NCBI GenBank assembly: GCA_002729515.1 | Contig: PBYF01000052.1 | Coordinates: 66,690 to 130,689 of the forward strand | From: Deltaproteobacteria bacterium | GTDB lineage: Bacteria > Myxococcota_A > UBA9160 > SMWR01 | Length of the DNA stretch: 64,000 nt | Reading direction: 5' to 3' | Shown here: positions 42,738-51,821 of the stretch, piece after piece | Layout of the letters: each line of letters opens with the position of its first letter | Position numbering within the stretch: the stretch's first letter is position 1 | Program-made: the position numbers and the translations under genes | Notes under the pieces: model-generated | What the model was told of the DNA's origin: nothing | The model's input: only the letters and a program-made list of their open reading frames with translations | The model's database searches: none

Positions 42738-44192
42738 ATGACACGCATCCAGCCGACACAGCTCCGCGACGCTTCGGAGATCGCACATTTCGACGCCGAG
42801 GCGGACGTGATCGTCGTCGGACTCGGCTGCGCCGGATCCTCTCTACTGATCGAAGCATGTGACGCCGGTGCAGACGTGCTGCTCCTCGAGCGCGCCAGCG
42901 GCGGCGGCGGCACCTCTGCGAATTCTGGCGGACTGATCTACCTCGGCGGCGGAACGCCCGTTCAGAAGGCGGCCGGATTCGAAGACGACCCGGAAGAGAT
43001 GTTCAAGTTCCTGGTGGCGGCATCCTCTCCGGGTGCGGATGAGGAGAAGATCCGGCTCTTCTGCGAAGACAGCGTCGAGCATTTCCACTGGTTCGAAGGC
43101 CAGGGCGTTCCCTTCAAGCGCAGCTTCCACCCCGAGCCGAGCATGGAGGCGATCACCGACGATTGTCTCGTCTACAGCGGCGGCGAGGACGCCTGGCCCT
43201 ACGACCGAATTGCCCGCCCCGCGCCGCGCGGGCACAAGCCGCAGGTGGCGGGCAAAGCGGGGCCCTTCTTCATGCGGAAGCTGCTCGAGGCCGTCGAGCG
43301 CCGTTCCGCGCGCTTTCAGTGGGACACGCTCGTCGAGACACTGGTGGTGCAATCCGACGGGCGGGTGGTCGGTGTGGTGGCCCGTGTGGCGGGTGAAACG
43401 CGCTGCTACCGCGCTCGTTGCGGTGTGGTGCTCGCCGCCGGTGGCTTCAGCCTCGATGAGGCGATGGTCCAGCGCCACGTTCCGCAACTAGCGCTCTGCA
43501 GTAACAAGAATGCCACTGAAGGCGACGATGGACGCGGGATTCGGATGGGGCAGGGCGCGGGTGGCGACGTGGTGCGGATGGATCAGGGCGAAGTCGCACT
43601 GCCCGGAACGATTCCCCACCGGCTCTCCCGCGGGATCTACGTGAATGCCCGCGGGCAACGATTCATCAACGAAGACACCTATTACGGTCACGTGGGGATC
43701 GAAGCCCTCTTCGTCCAGGAGGGCCGCGTGCATCTCCTCCTCGATGAGGCGACATTCGAGCGCGGGCTCGTCCGAATGGAGCCGGCCTTTGTCGGAGAGA
43801 CGGTCGAAGAGGTCGAGCGAGAGGCGGGTTTTCCAGCCGGCGCCCTCCAGGCGACCGTCGAGTTCTACAACCGAGACGCCGGGCACGGCGAGGACTCCCA
43901 GTTTCACAAACGTGCCGAATGCGTCGTGCCCCTGGTGACTCCCCCCTTCGCCTTGATCGACTGCACGCCCGAGAGCTTCATCTACGCCTGCATGACACTC
44001 GGAGGCCTCCGCACAGGGGTGAACGGAGAGGTGCTGACGCCAGACGGCACCGAGATTCCCGGCCTCTATGCCGTCGGGCGCACGGCGGCGCTCTTCTGCG
44101 GACGGGGCTATGCGGGTAGCGGAATCTCGCTCGCCGACGGCACCTACTTCGGGCGCCGCGCGGGCCGGGCGCTGGCCGGGATGCGGAGCTGA
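42738..44192 (+). CDS. FAD-binding oxidoreductase (3-ketosteroid dehydrogenase / fumarate reductase flavoprotein family)
   Basis: 484 residues. The FAD Rossmann motif is DVIVVGLGCAGSSLLIEACD followed by VLLLERASGGGGTSANSGG, with GVVLAAGGFSLDE and the C-terminal dinucleotide block EIPGLYAVGRTAALFCGRGY then GSGISLADGTYFGRRAG. The layout matches KstD and urocanate/fumarate reductase-type flavoproteins. Substrate may be a steroid or enone, guided by neighbours. It lies 21 bp after the DHSWGPR gene, with a symporter gene after it. Confidence 0.85.
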   Translation: MTRIQPTQLRDASEIAHFDAEADVIVVGLGCAGSSLLIEACDAGADVLLLERASGGGGTSANSGGLIYLGGGTPVQKAAGFEDDPEEMFKFLVAASSPGADEEKIRLFCEDSVEHFHWFEGQGVPFKRSFHPEPSMEAITDDCLVYSGGEDAWPYDRIARPAPRGHKPQVAGKAGPFFMRKLLEAVERRSARFQWDTLVETLVVQSDGRVVGVVARVAGETRCYRARCGVVLAAGGFSLDEAMVQRHVPQLALCSNKNATEGDDGRGIRMGQGAGGDVVRMDQGEVALPGTIPHRLSRGIYVNARGQRFINEDTYYGHVGIEALFVQEGRVHLLLDEATFERGLVRMEPAFVGETVEEVEREAGFPAGALQATVEFYNRDAGHGEDSQFHKRAECVVPLVTPPFALIDCTPESFIYACMTLGGLRTGVNGEVLTPDGTEIPGLYAVGRTAALFCGRGYAGSGISLADGTYFGRRAGRALAGMRS

Positions 44193-44252
44193 GCCACCGG
44201 ATGGGAAGCGGGTTGTCGACGTTTCACGCGATGCGGTTCTGAGCCCAGGGTC

Positions 44253-46184
44253 GTGTCGACGTTGGGGTGGGTGGACGTCGCGGTGCTCCTGAGCTTCGTG
44301 GCCTACGGAGTTGCCTCCGGACTGTGGTCGAGGAAACGCGCTTCCCGGAACCTCGAAGAGTATTTCTTGGCGGGGCGAAGTCTCTCGGGCTGGACGGCGG
44401 GGCTCAGCATGGCCGCCACCCAGTTTGCGGCGGATACACCGCTGCTGGTGACGGGTCTGGTCGCGACGGCGGGGATCTTCGCGCTCTGGCAGCTCTGGAT
44501 CTACGCCTTGGCCTTCCTGTTGCTCGGTTTCGTTCTCGCTCCGAGTTGGCGGCGAGCCCGGGTGATTACGGATGCCGAGATCACGGAACTCCGCTACGGA
44601 AGCCGCGCGGCACTGTGGCTGCGGGTGATCAAGGCCGTCTATTTCGGAACACTCTTCAACTGCATCGTATTGGCCTGGGTGCTGTTCGCGACGCGCGCCG
44701 TCGCCGAGCCCATTCTGGTGTGGGACCAGTGGCTCCCCGGTGGGTTGTTCGCACACCTGCAGGCACTGGTTTCCTGGGTCGGTGTTCCGCTCGCCGTCGA
44801 TCCCCACGGCCCAGAACTCTGGGTGCGGTCGACCAATAACGCAATTTCGCTGCTCGCTGTCGCGGTCGTCACGCTCTTCTACTCAACCACCGGAGGCTTG
44901 CGGACCGTCGTCCGGACCGACGTGCTCCAGCTTGTGCTCGCTCTATTCGGGACGGCGGTCTACGCCGGTTACGTGATCGTTCACTTCGGTGGCATGGGAT
45001 CCATCGTGGACGAGATCTTCCTGCGCTATGCGGAGGGCGGTCCGGGTGGAATCGCGCCGTTGGAGATCCTCGCATTCACGCCTTCTCGTGCCAAGGACGC
45101 TTCGCTGACGGTGCTCGCAGTCTTCGCGCTCCAGTGGTTCATCCAGTTGAATGCGGATGGCACCGGCTACCTGGCCCAGCGTTCCATGGCGTGCCGTTCC
45201 GATCGCGATGCGAAGCTCGCCAGCGTCGTTCTCACTTTCACCCAGGTGCTGCTGCGGAGCCTCTTGTGGCTGCCGATTGCGCTGGGCCTGTTGCTCTTGT
45301 TTCCCCACGACCCCGCAGTTCCCGCGTCTGGGCTCCAGCACAACCGGGAAGTCACCTTCGTGCGTGGGATGGTCGAGCTGCTGCCGGCCGGGGCCCTGGG
45401 CCTCATGCTCACGGCCATGCTCGCGGCGCTTGCCTCGACCCTGGATACGCACCTCAACTGGGGCGCCTCGTACTGGACCAACGATCTCTACAAGCGGCTC
45501 GTGTGCCAGGCCTGGCTCGGCCGTGAGCCCCAGGAGAGGACGCTCGTGTGGGTCGCGCGGGGATCGAACCTGGTGATCCTCGGGCTGGCGCTCGCCGTGA
45601 TGACACAGCTCAGTTCGATCGAGGGGGCTTGGCGCATCGCATTGCTCCTGGGTGCAGGGATGGGCCCCCTGTTGGTGCTGCGCTGGTTGTGGTGGCGCAT
45701 CAGCGCCTGGGGCGAGTTGGCCTGTATCGCGGTGTCGCTCCTGGCGGCCGGCCCGCTGGTGGCCGGCATCGACGGAGAGGCCGTCCGACTGCTCGCGATG
45801 GCGCTGCTTGCGACGGGGGCGGGCATCGGCGTCTCTCTCCTGACGCCCGAGGACCCGGAGCAGTTGAGGGTCTTCTACGCGCGTGCGCGACCGCCCGGTT
45901 GGTGGAACCCGGTGGCGGGATCGCTGGGTCTCGAGCCCGGTGAGGGTCTGCGGCGCCTCGCGCGCGCGACTGGCGCGATGCTCGCAGCGGCGCTGTGTGT
46001 CCTCAGCCTGCTGACCGGACTCGGAGCCTGGCTTTGCCAGAGCCCGGAACCGACCTGGTGGCCCCTTCCGTGGGGCCTGTGGATTGCGGCGCAGATCGGC
46101 GTGGGGCTGGCGGTGGTGCCCGTATGGCTCCGCCTCGGGTTTGCCGGGGACTCCGGATTTTCGCCGCTGCCCCGAAACCAGTGA
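44253..46184 (+). CDS. Sodium/solute symporter (SSS family)
   Basis: Inner-membrane transporter of 643 residues with about 13-15 helices. It begins VAVLLSFVAYGVASGLWSRK, then the SSS marks LEEYFLAGRSLSGWTAGLSM and AATQFAADTPLLVTGLVA, TTGGLRTVVRTDVLQLVLAL and LAALASTLDTHLNWGASYWT. A long C-terminus has additional helices after a cytoplasmic stretch. The GTG start follows the FAD gene by 60 bp; the stop overlaps the lipoate-ligase-like gene (GTGA at 46181). It probably imports the substrate of the enzymes in this operon. Confidence 0.88.
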   Translation: MSTLGWVDVAVLLSFVAYGVASGLWSRKRASRNLEEYFLAGRSLSGWTAGLSMAATQFAADTPLLVTGLVATAGIFALWQLWIYALAFLLLGFVLAPSWRRARVITDAEITELRYGSRAALWLRVIKAVYFGTLFNCIVLAWVLFATRAVAEPILVWDQWLPGGLFAHLQALVSWVGVPLAVDPHGPELWVRSTNNAISLLAVAVVTLFYSTTGGLRTVVRTDVLQLVLALFGTAVYAGYVIVHFGGMGSIVDEIFLRYAEGGPGGIAPLEILAFTPSRAKDASLTVLAVFALQWFIQLNADGTGYLAQRSMACRSDRDAKLASVVLTFTQVLLRSLLWLPIALGLLLLFPHDPAVPASGLQHNREVTFVRGMVELLPAGALGLMLTAMLAALASTLDTHLNWGASYWTNDLYKRLVCQAWLGREPQERTLVWVARGSNLVILGLALAVMTQLSSIEGAWRIALLLGAGMGPLLVLRWLWWRISAWGELACIAVSLLAAGPLVAGIDGEAVRLLAMALLATGAGIGVSLLTPEDPEQLRVFYARARPPGWWNPVAGSLGLEPGEGLRRLARATGAMLAAALCVLSLLTGLGAWLCQSPEPTWWPLPWGLWIAAQIGVGLAVVPVWLRLGFAGDSGFSPLPRNQ

Positions 46185-46747
46185 CGCGGCGCATTCGCGT
46201 GCTTCGAGGCGAGAGCCCGGGGAGTGCGGCACGTGACACCGCATTGTCGCGGCTCCTGCTCACAGCCGTGTTGCGGGGTGACGCGACGGAGTGCCTTCGC
46301 ATCTGGCGCCCGTGCGATGCCTTCGCATTCTCGGCGCTCGATCGCACGCGGATTGGCTTCGAAGGCGCCGTTCGTGCCGCGCGCGAGGCCGGCTTCGAGC
46401 CTTTCTTGCGCTTGACCGGAGGGCACGCTGCTGTCTACACCGATGCAACTGCAGCGTTTGCCTGGACGGTTCCAGCCCCCGAGCCGCACCGCGGGATCCG
46501 GGAACGTTTCGACGTCCTCGCCGAACTCGTTGCGGCGTCGTTGCGCGACCTCGGCATCGATGCGCACGTGGGTCCGGTAGCTGGAGAGTATTGTCCCGGT
46601 GCGCATAGTGTGAACGCACGTGGGCGGGTGAAGCTGATGGGAGTCGGCCGCGGCGGCGGAAGAACTCGGCCGAGGGGTCAGACGTATTGGGCCCAGCTAT
46701 TCGGGTGGGCTCGTTTGTACGCGCGGTACGCGCAGCATACGGGGTAG
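46181..46747 (+). pseudogene. 3'-truncated lipoate-protein ligase A family gene
   Basis: GTG overlaps the symporter stop (GTGA). The first 155 residues fit the LplA/BPL fold: RLLLTAVLRGDATECLRIWR, FLRLTGGHAAVYTDATAAF (RxGGG-type site), GPVAGEYCPGAHSVNARGRV and KLMGVGR (normally KIAGxxQ). After KLMGVGR the similarity ends and the last 30 residues (YWAQLFGWARLYARYAQHTG) are a shadow of the opposite-strand acyltransferase gene. About 80-100 residues are missing, including the final beta strands, and overlap with the convergent gene is 70 bp. Likely non-functional or an atypical short ligase. Confidence 0.65.
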
Positions 46748-47832
46748 AGCACCACGAGTACTGCCCCGGCAGCGAGGTAGGTCTCGGTGAGTCCCGCTTG
46801 CCGCATGCCACCGGTGATGGCGAGGGCTGCGGCGCCCAGTACCACGAAATGGACCACGTAGAAGAACAGTGCTGTCTGCCCCAGTACCAAGAGGGGGTTC
46901 CAGCGCCAGGGCGGATGGCCCAGGCGGCGCTCGACGATCGAGAAGGCCATCAGAATGAGTGCCATTGCTCCGAGTTCCAGTGCGGTGAATGCGAGGGCTG
47001 GAGGGTATTTGCTCACGTGGAGCCATCGGATGAGGGACGGTTCGATCCGGTAGAGCCCCATGTTGCCGTAGGCATCGAGGCCGCGGACCGCGATGAAGAG
47101 TGCAATGGCACCGAGACCCCAGCCCAGCAGGGTGCCTTCCGCGCGGATGCGTCCGGTGGGACCCTCGGGCAGGTCGAGCAGGTAGCGACCGAATGCCCAG
47201 CCACAGACCAGCATCGCGAGCCAGGGAATGACGGGGTAGATCACGATCAGGTGTTCCCCGTATAGCGGTGCCAGTGTGAGGGCCGCGGGGTAGGGCACCG
47301 TGCTGCCGATCGGCACGAGCCCCGTTGTCACGAGTTCGCCGCCGACGAGCCATCCCAGCCCCCCGAAGAGCAGCCAGGGGGTGGGGAGACGGCGCAGGGG
47401 GATCATGAGGAGCAGGCTCGCTCCGATCGCGAAGAGTACCTGGAGGATCAGCGCGCCGTAGCCCGCCATCAGGGTGAGCAGCCCTTCCAATCCCAGGATC
47501 ACCAGCGCCCGGATCAAGAGGTGGCGGTCGAGGCTCGCCGCCGAAACGCCCAGGCGCGATCGCTTCTCGATGCTGAGTGCGAGCGAGGTGCCAGTCAGAA
47601 AGAGGAACGTCGGCGCGCACAGGTGCGTCACCCAGCGTGTGAAGAAGTCCGTCGCGGGGATCAGGGTTCCCACGATCCATACCGGTGCTCCGGTTTCCGG
47701 GTTCAGGAGGTAGGCTGAGTCCGCATTGAAGCGGCCCGAGTTCCACATCTCGGACGCGTGGTCGAGCGCCATCAGCACCATGACGAAACCGCGCATCCAG
47801 TCGATGGCAAAGATTCGCTGGCTCGGATTCAC
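46678..47832 (-). CDS. DUF1624 / heparan-alpha-glucosaminide N-acetyltransferase-like membrane protein
   Basis: 384 residues, about ten helices. The N-terminus AIDWMRGFVMVLMALDHASE holds the family's conserved Asp/His, and TRWVTHLCAPTFLFLTGTSL matches the HGSNAT-type catalytic membrane fold. These proteins transfer acyl groups across the membrane to sugars, but bacterial substrates are mostly unknown. It starts with ATG MNPSQRIFAI. It is transcribed as the last gene after the hybrid kinase (12 bp gap, same strand) and overlaps the truncated lipoate-ligase gene by 70 bp tail to tail. Confidence 0.8.
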   Translation of the reverse strand: MNPSQRIFAIDWMRGFVMVLMALDHASEMWNSGRFNADSAYLLNPETGAPVWIVGTLIPATDFFTRWVTHLCAPTFLFLTGTSLALSIEKRSRLGVSAASLDRHLLIRALVILGLEGLLTLMAGYGALILQVLFAIGASLLLMIPLRRLPTPWLLFGGLGWLVGGELVTTGLVPIGSTVPYPAALTLAPLYGEHLIVIYPVIPWLAMLVCGWAFGRYLLDLPEGPTGRIRAEGTLLGWGLGAIALFIAVRGLDAYGNMGLYRIEPSLIRWLHVSKYPPALAFTALELGAMALILMAFSIVERRLGHPPWRWNPLLVLGQTALFFYVVHFVVLGAAALAITGGMRQAGLTETYLAAGAVLVVLYPVCCAYRAYKRAHPNSWAQYV

Positions 47833-47844
47833 GCCGGTGGGGTA

Positions 47845-50532
47845 TCAGGCATCCCGGGTGGACTCGGTCCCGAGTGCTTTCTCCACCTTTTCGATCAGGT
47901 CTGTGGGCTCGTAGGGCTTGCCCAGGAAGCCCGCGATGTGCTCGGCGGAGAAGCGTTGTTTCGAGCGCTCCTCGCTGTAGCCACTCGTCAGGATCACCGG
48001 GAGATTGGGGTACAGGCGGTGGATCTCGCGGAGAGTCTCCTCGCCGTCCAGATCGGGCATCATGAGGTCCAGGATGACGACGTCGATCTCATCGCCCTGG
48101 CTCGCAACGGCTGCGATGCCCTCCCGCCCTCCGCTCGCGGCGATTACCCGAAAGCCAGCCCGCTGAAGGAACTCCACGCCGATTTCGAGCACGGACTCCT
48201 CGTCGTCGATGATCAGCACCTTGGCCGGGTGCACCGCGTTTGCCCGACGCACGACCTCGGGCTTGGGCTTGGAAACGGTGGGGTGGGCTTCCGAGCACGG
48301 AAAGAGCACGCGGAAGGAGGTTCCCTTTCCGGGTGCACTCTCGAGTGTGATGACGCCCCGATGGCCCTGAACGATCCCGAGTACCGCCGCGAGCCCCAGG
48401 CCGCGGCCGGCGATCCGGGTGGTGAAGAAGGGCTCGAAGATGCGCTCTCGGGTGGCCTCGTCGATTCCCGAGCCCGAGTCCTCGACTTCGAGAAAGACGT
48501 ACGTACCGGAGGAGGCCTTCGGAGTTCCGATGGGAAATATGTCTTCGGTGATTTTAGTCCAGCCGGTTTTCACCCGGACTTTTCCGGAGCGATCGTCGAG
48601 CGCTTCGGCCGCGTTGGTCACGAGGTTGACCACGACTTGCCGGAGCTGCGTGTCGTCGCCTTCGATCGGCGGCAGGTCGTTCGAGAGATTTAGCTCGAGC
48701 ACGTTCTGTTGGGGGATCGAAGCTTCGAGTAGCTCCACCGTATTGCGAACGACCCCCGACAGATCGGTCGGCTTGAGCGAGAAGGGCGTCATGCCCGAGT
48801 AGGTGAGCATCTGATCGGTCAGCCCGGCCGCGTGCTTTGCCGCCGAGCGGATGCGGGAGAAGCGCCGGTGGGTCTCGGGGTCGGGGGCCGGGTCCGCCAG
48901 TGCGAGTGAGCTGTTCCCGAGGATCACGCTGAGAAGGTTGTTGAAGTCGTGGGCGATGCCACCGGCCAGGACGCCGAGGCTCTCGAGGCGCTGAACCTCG
49001 CCGAGGTGTGCCTCGAGCCGGCGGCGCTCCTCTTCAGCGTGCTTGCGTTCGGTGACGTCGCGGCTGGCTCCCACGACCCGGATCACGTCGTCGCCTTCTC
49101 CGCGTTCCGCGATGAGGCAGGTGTGGATCCAGCGCGTTTCGCCGCTCTTCGTGGTGATATTACCCTCGAATTCCACTGTTTTTCCCGCGAGTGCTGCCTC
49201 GATCTGCTCGGTCGCCGCCACCATGTGCGCGCTGTCGCACAGGACGCTCCAGCCCTTCTCCTGGATCTCGTTGCTCGTGTAGCCCGTGAGTCGGGTAAAG
49301 GCCTCGGTGGCCCACTCGATCTCGCTGGAGCGGTCTGGCATCAGCTGAAAGCCGTAGCTGAAGTCCGAACTCAGCTCGGAGACCGCGCGGTATTGCTCGC
49401 GGCTCGCGCGCAGCTCCTCCTCGGCGAGTCGCCGCCCGACGACCTCCCGCTCGAGGTCGCGGATCGCTTCGACGAGCTGAGTCGTGCGGTCCTCGACCCT
49501 GTGCTCGAGCGTGTCGCGGTCTCGTCGGAGCGATTGCTGCTGCTCGTGGCTCTCTGTCACGTCTCGCGCCACACCGACCAAGCGGAGGTCGCCGGCCTCA
49601 TTGCGGAAGGCGTGCATGGTCGCTTCGAGCCATCGCCACGATCCGTCGCGGTGTGCGCAGCGTGCGCGGACCGTGCATGCGTCCGATGTCTTCAATATGG
49701 TGGCCATCGTCTGCAGCACGCGTTGCCGATCGTCGGGGTGGATCCCGTCCCCGGCGGATTTCGCCGTGTATTGCGCTGCCCCGAAGCCGAGGATGTGGTG
49801 TACGGAGTCGCTCATATACTTTACGTGCCAATCCCCATCGAGCTCGAAGATCGCGTCCCCAGTGTGCTGGGCCAGCACCGCAAATCGCTGCTCGCTTTCC
49901 TGAAGCGCCTGCCGGGCCTTTTGGCTCTCGTGCTCGAGATCGCTCCTGCGCTTTCGGGTGTGATGGCCGGCCGCAGTGACCTGGAATCCCAACGTGATGA
50001 GCGCCACCGCGGGCCACGCGAGGGCCATCGAATTATGGATCGCCCCCTGCCAGAAGTACGCCAGTGAAGTGGCCCCATCGAGCACCGCGACTGCGACGAA
50101 GGTCACGGGCAGGAGCTTCTGGCTCGGCATGACTCCAGGGCTCCGGGCCACCTGGAAAACCAGGTAGGCGCCCGCGAGTTCCACCGCCGGCTCTGCCAGC
50201 GTACTGAGGATGTGGCTCATCTCGGGGGAGACCCGGCCCAGGCTCCACCGGACCGCTCCGAATGCGAGGCCGGCGGGCAGCAGCCAGGTGGGCACGCGCC
50301 GGTCCGCGTAGGCCAGTGCCCCCGCCAGTAGGAAGGCGGGCAGCAGCGGAGAGAGCAGTTGCGCGGGTACGTGCACCCACGGGACGTTTTTTGCGAAGAA
50401 CATGAACGCCGAGACGGCGCCGATGACGAGCCACCCCCACGTCCAGAGCACCGCCGGGTTGGTGGCGTCGCGCAGGCTCCACACGAGCCCGCCGACGGCC
50501 AGCAGTATCAGGCAGAGCAGAAACTCGGCCAC
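47845..50532 (-). CDS. Hybrid sensor histidine kinase (membrane sensor, 2 PAS, HisKA, HATPase, REC)
   Basis: 895 residues. Six to seven N-terminal helices (about 1-190); PAS1 (about 210-330, AQHTGDAIFELDGDWHVKYM, HRDGSWRWLEATMHAF, ARDVTE); PAS2 (about 380-500); phospho-acceptor His528 in GGIAHDFNNLLSVILGN; N-box VVVNLVTNAAEAL and G-box VEDSGSGIDEATRERIFEPF; REC (about 770-890) with Asp822 in VVILDLMMPDLDG. The fused REC suggests a phosphorelay or self-regulation. No DNA-binding output protein is next to it. The start ATG gives MAEFLLCLILLAVGG, the first helix. Confidence 0.93.
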   Translation of the reverse strand: MAEFLLCLILLAVGGLVWSLRDATNPAVLWTWGWLVIGAVSAFMFFAKNVPWVHVPAQLLSPLLPAFLLAGALAYADRRVPTWLLPAGLAFGAVRWSLGRVSPEMSHILSTLAEPAVELAGAYLVFQVARSPGVMPSQKLLPVTFVAVAVLDGATSLAYFWQGAIHNSMALAWPAVALITLGFQVTAAGHHTRKRRSDLEHESQKARQALQESEQRFAVLAQHTGDAIFELDGDWHVKYMSDSVHHILGFGAAQYTAKSAGDGIHPDDRQRVLQTMATILKTSDACTVRARCAHRDGSWRWLEATMHAFRNEAGDLRLVGVARDVTESHEQQQSLRRDRDTLEHRVEDRTTQLVEAIRDLEREVVGRRLAEEELRASREQYRAVSELSSDFSYGFQLMPDRSSEIEWATEAFTRLTGYTSNEIQEKGWSVLCDSAHMVAATEQIEAALAGKTVEFEGNITTKSGETRWIHTCLIAERGEGDDVIRVVGASRDVTERKHAEEERRRLEAHLGEVQRLESLGVLAGGIAHDFNNLLSVILGNSSLALADPAPDPETHRRFSRIRSAAKHAAGLTDQMLTYSGMTPFSLKPTDLSGVVRNTVELLEASIPQQNVLELNLSNDLPPIEGDDTQLRQVVVNLVTNAAEALDDRSGKVRVKTGWTKITEDIFPIGTPKASSGTYVFLEVEDSGSGIDEATRERIFEPFFTTRIAGRGLGLAAVLGIVQGHRGVITLESAPGKGTSFRVLFPCSEAHPTVSKPKPEVVRRANAVHPAKVLIIDDEESVLEIGVEFLQRAGFRVIAASGGREGIAAVASQGDEIDVVILDLMMPDLDGEETLREIHRLYPNLPVILTSGYSEERSKQRFSAEHIAGFLGKPYEPTDLIEKVEKALGTESTRDA

Positions 50533-50616
50533 AGGACCCTCCGCACGCCTGAGGCGACGACGCGTGCCCCCATCATCGATCCGCCGGGCTCTGGGGTCAA
50601 GCGGAGCCGGCGGGCG

Positions 50617-51819
50617 CTACTCGCCCCGCAGCGCTTCCACCGGATGCAGCTGCGCGGCCCGCCGCGCCGGGAGCACACCGGCGACCATGCCGGTGACGGC
50701 GCTCAGGGTGAGTGCCGCCACGACGTATTCAATGGGCGTGTACAGGGGAAGGCCGGGCGCCGCCAGGCGTATCACCAGGGCGATGCCAAGTCCGGCCAGG
50801 ACACCGAGCGCGCCTCCCATCACGGTCAGAACGACGGCCTCGAAGAGAAACAGGCCGTGGATCTCGCGCGCCGTGGCGCCGACGGCCCGCAGCAGACCGA
50901 TTTCGCCCACCCGTTCGCCCACAGTGATCCACATCATGGTGAAAACGCCGATCGCGCCCACCAACAGCGAGATGGCGGCGATGGCGGCAACGGTCGCGGT
51001 GACCGCATCCATCACCCGGTGGAAGACGCGAAGCATCTCGGTCTGGGTGGTGATCGTGAAGTCCTCGCGCCCTCCGTGCCGGTCGACTAGCAGGTCTCGC
51101 ACGTTCTCGGCCACGTTCTCGGAGAGACCCTCGTGCGCAAAGGAGACGTCGATCTCCTGGACCTCGTCCAGGTTGAACATGCGCATCGCGGTGGTGACGG
51201 GTACGTAGGCGACGTCGTCGAAATCCATGCCGAGCAAGGTCCCCTTCGGTGCCATTATCCCGATCACCCGCAGTCGGGTGTCGGCGACGCGCACGAAGCG
51301 TCCCAGCGCATTCGCCTCTCCGAAGAGCTCGCGTTTCAGCTTGGGGCCGAGCACTGCGACCAGCGATCCGCGCCGCGGGTCACCCGGCGGCAGGAAGGAG
51401 CCCTGTCCGATCTGGAACTTCAGCACTTCCAGTAGGTCTGGCGTGGCGCCGTAGACGAAGACGCTCCGGCCGCGGCCGTTGCCTGCAACCCGCGCCTGTC
51501 CCAGGGCGACCGGGGCCACGGCCTCGATGCCGGGAATGCGCCGGATCGACTCCGCGTCGTCGAGCGTGAGCTTGTGCGTCGTGCCGCCGAAGACACCCGG
51601 GATGCCGAGTGTGTCGATCTTCCCCGGATTGATTCCGAGGATGTTCGTGCCGAACTGGGTGAACTGCGCGAGCATGTAGCGCCGGGTGCCCTCGCCGATG
51701 GAGGTGAGAAGGATGACGGCGGCGATTCCGATGGCGATGCCGAGGACCGAAAGCATCGACCGGAGGCGGTGGCTGCGCACCGCACCGACGCCGAGTTCGA
51801 GGTAGCCCGCCGCGTCCAC
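50617..51819 (-). CDS. ABC transporter permease, MacB/FtsX type (second of two)
   Basis: 400 residues. The N-terminal helix is LRSMLSVLGIAIGIAAVILLT, then a periplasmic MacB core (LGINPGKIDTLGIPGVFGG; PGIEAVAPVALGQARV), and three C-terminal helices in the FtsX domain (GERVGEIGLLRAVGATAREI). Together with the neighbours it forms a tripartite mechanotransmission exporter. The frame is open to 52482 through the upstream permease. GTG 51825 overlaps the previous stop, but the Shine-Dalgarno ggggagg fits GTG 51819 better, so I use that. Last gene of a four-gene minus-strand operon. Confidence 0.88.
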   Translation of the reverse strand: MDAAGYLELGVGAVRSHRLRSMLSVLGIAIGIAAVILLTSIGEGTRRYMLAQFTQFGTNILGINPGKIDTLGIPGVFGGTTHKLTLDDAESIRRIPGIEAVAPVALGQARVAGNGRGRSVFVYGATPDLLEVLKFQIGQGSFLPPGDPRRGSLVAVLGPKLKRELFGEANALGRFVRVADTRLRVIGIMAPKGTLLGMDFDDVAYVPVTTAMRMFNLDEVQEIDVSFAHEGLSENVAENVRDLLVDRHGGREDFTITTQTEMLRVFHRVMDAVTATVAAIAAISLLVGAIGVFTMMWITVGERVGEIGLLRAVGATAREIHGLFLFEAVVLTVMGGALGVLAGLGIALVIRLAAPGLPLYTPIEYVVAALTLSAVTGMVAGVLPARRAAQLHPVEALRGE

Positions 51820-51821
51820 GT

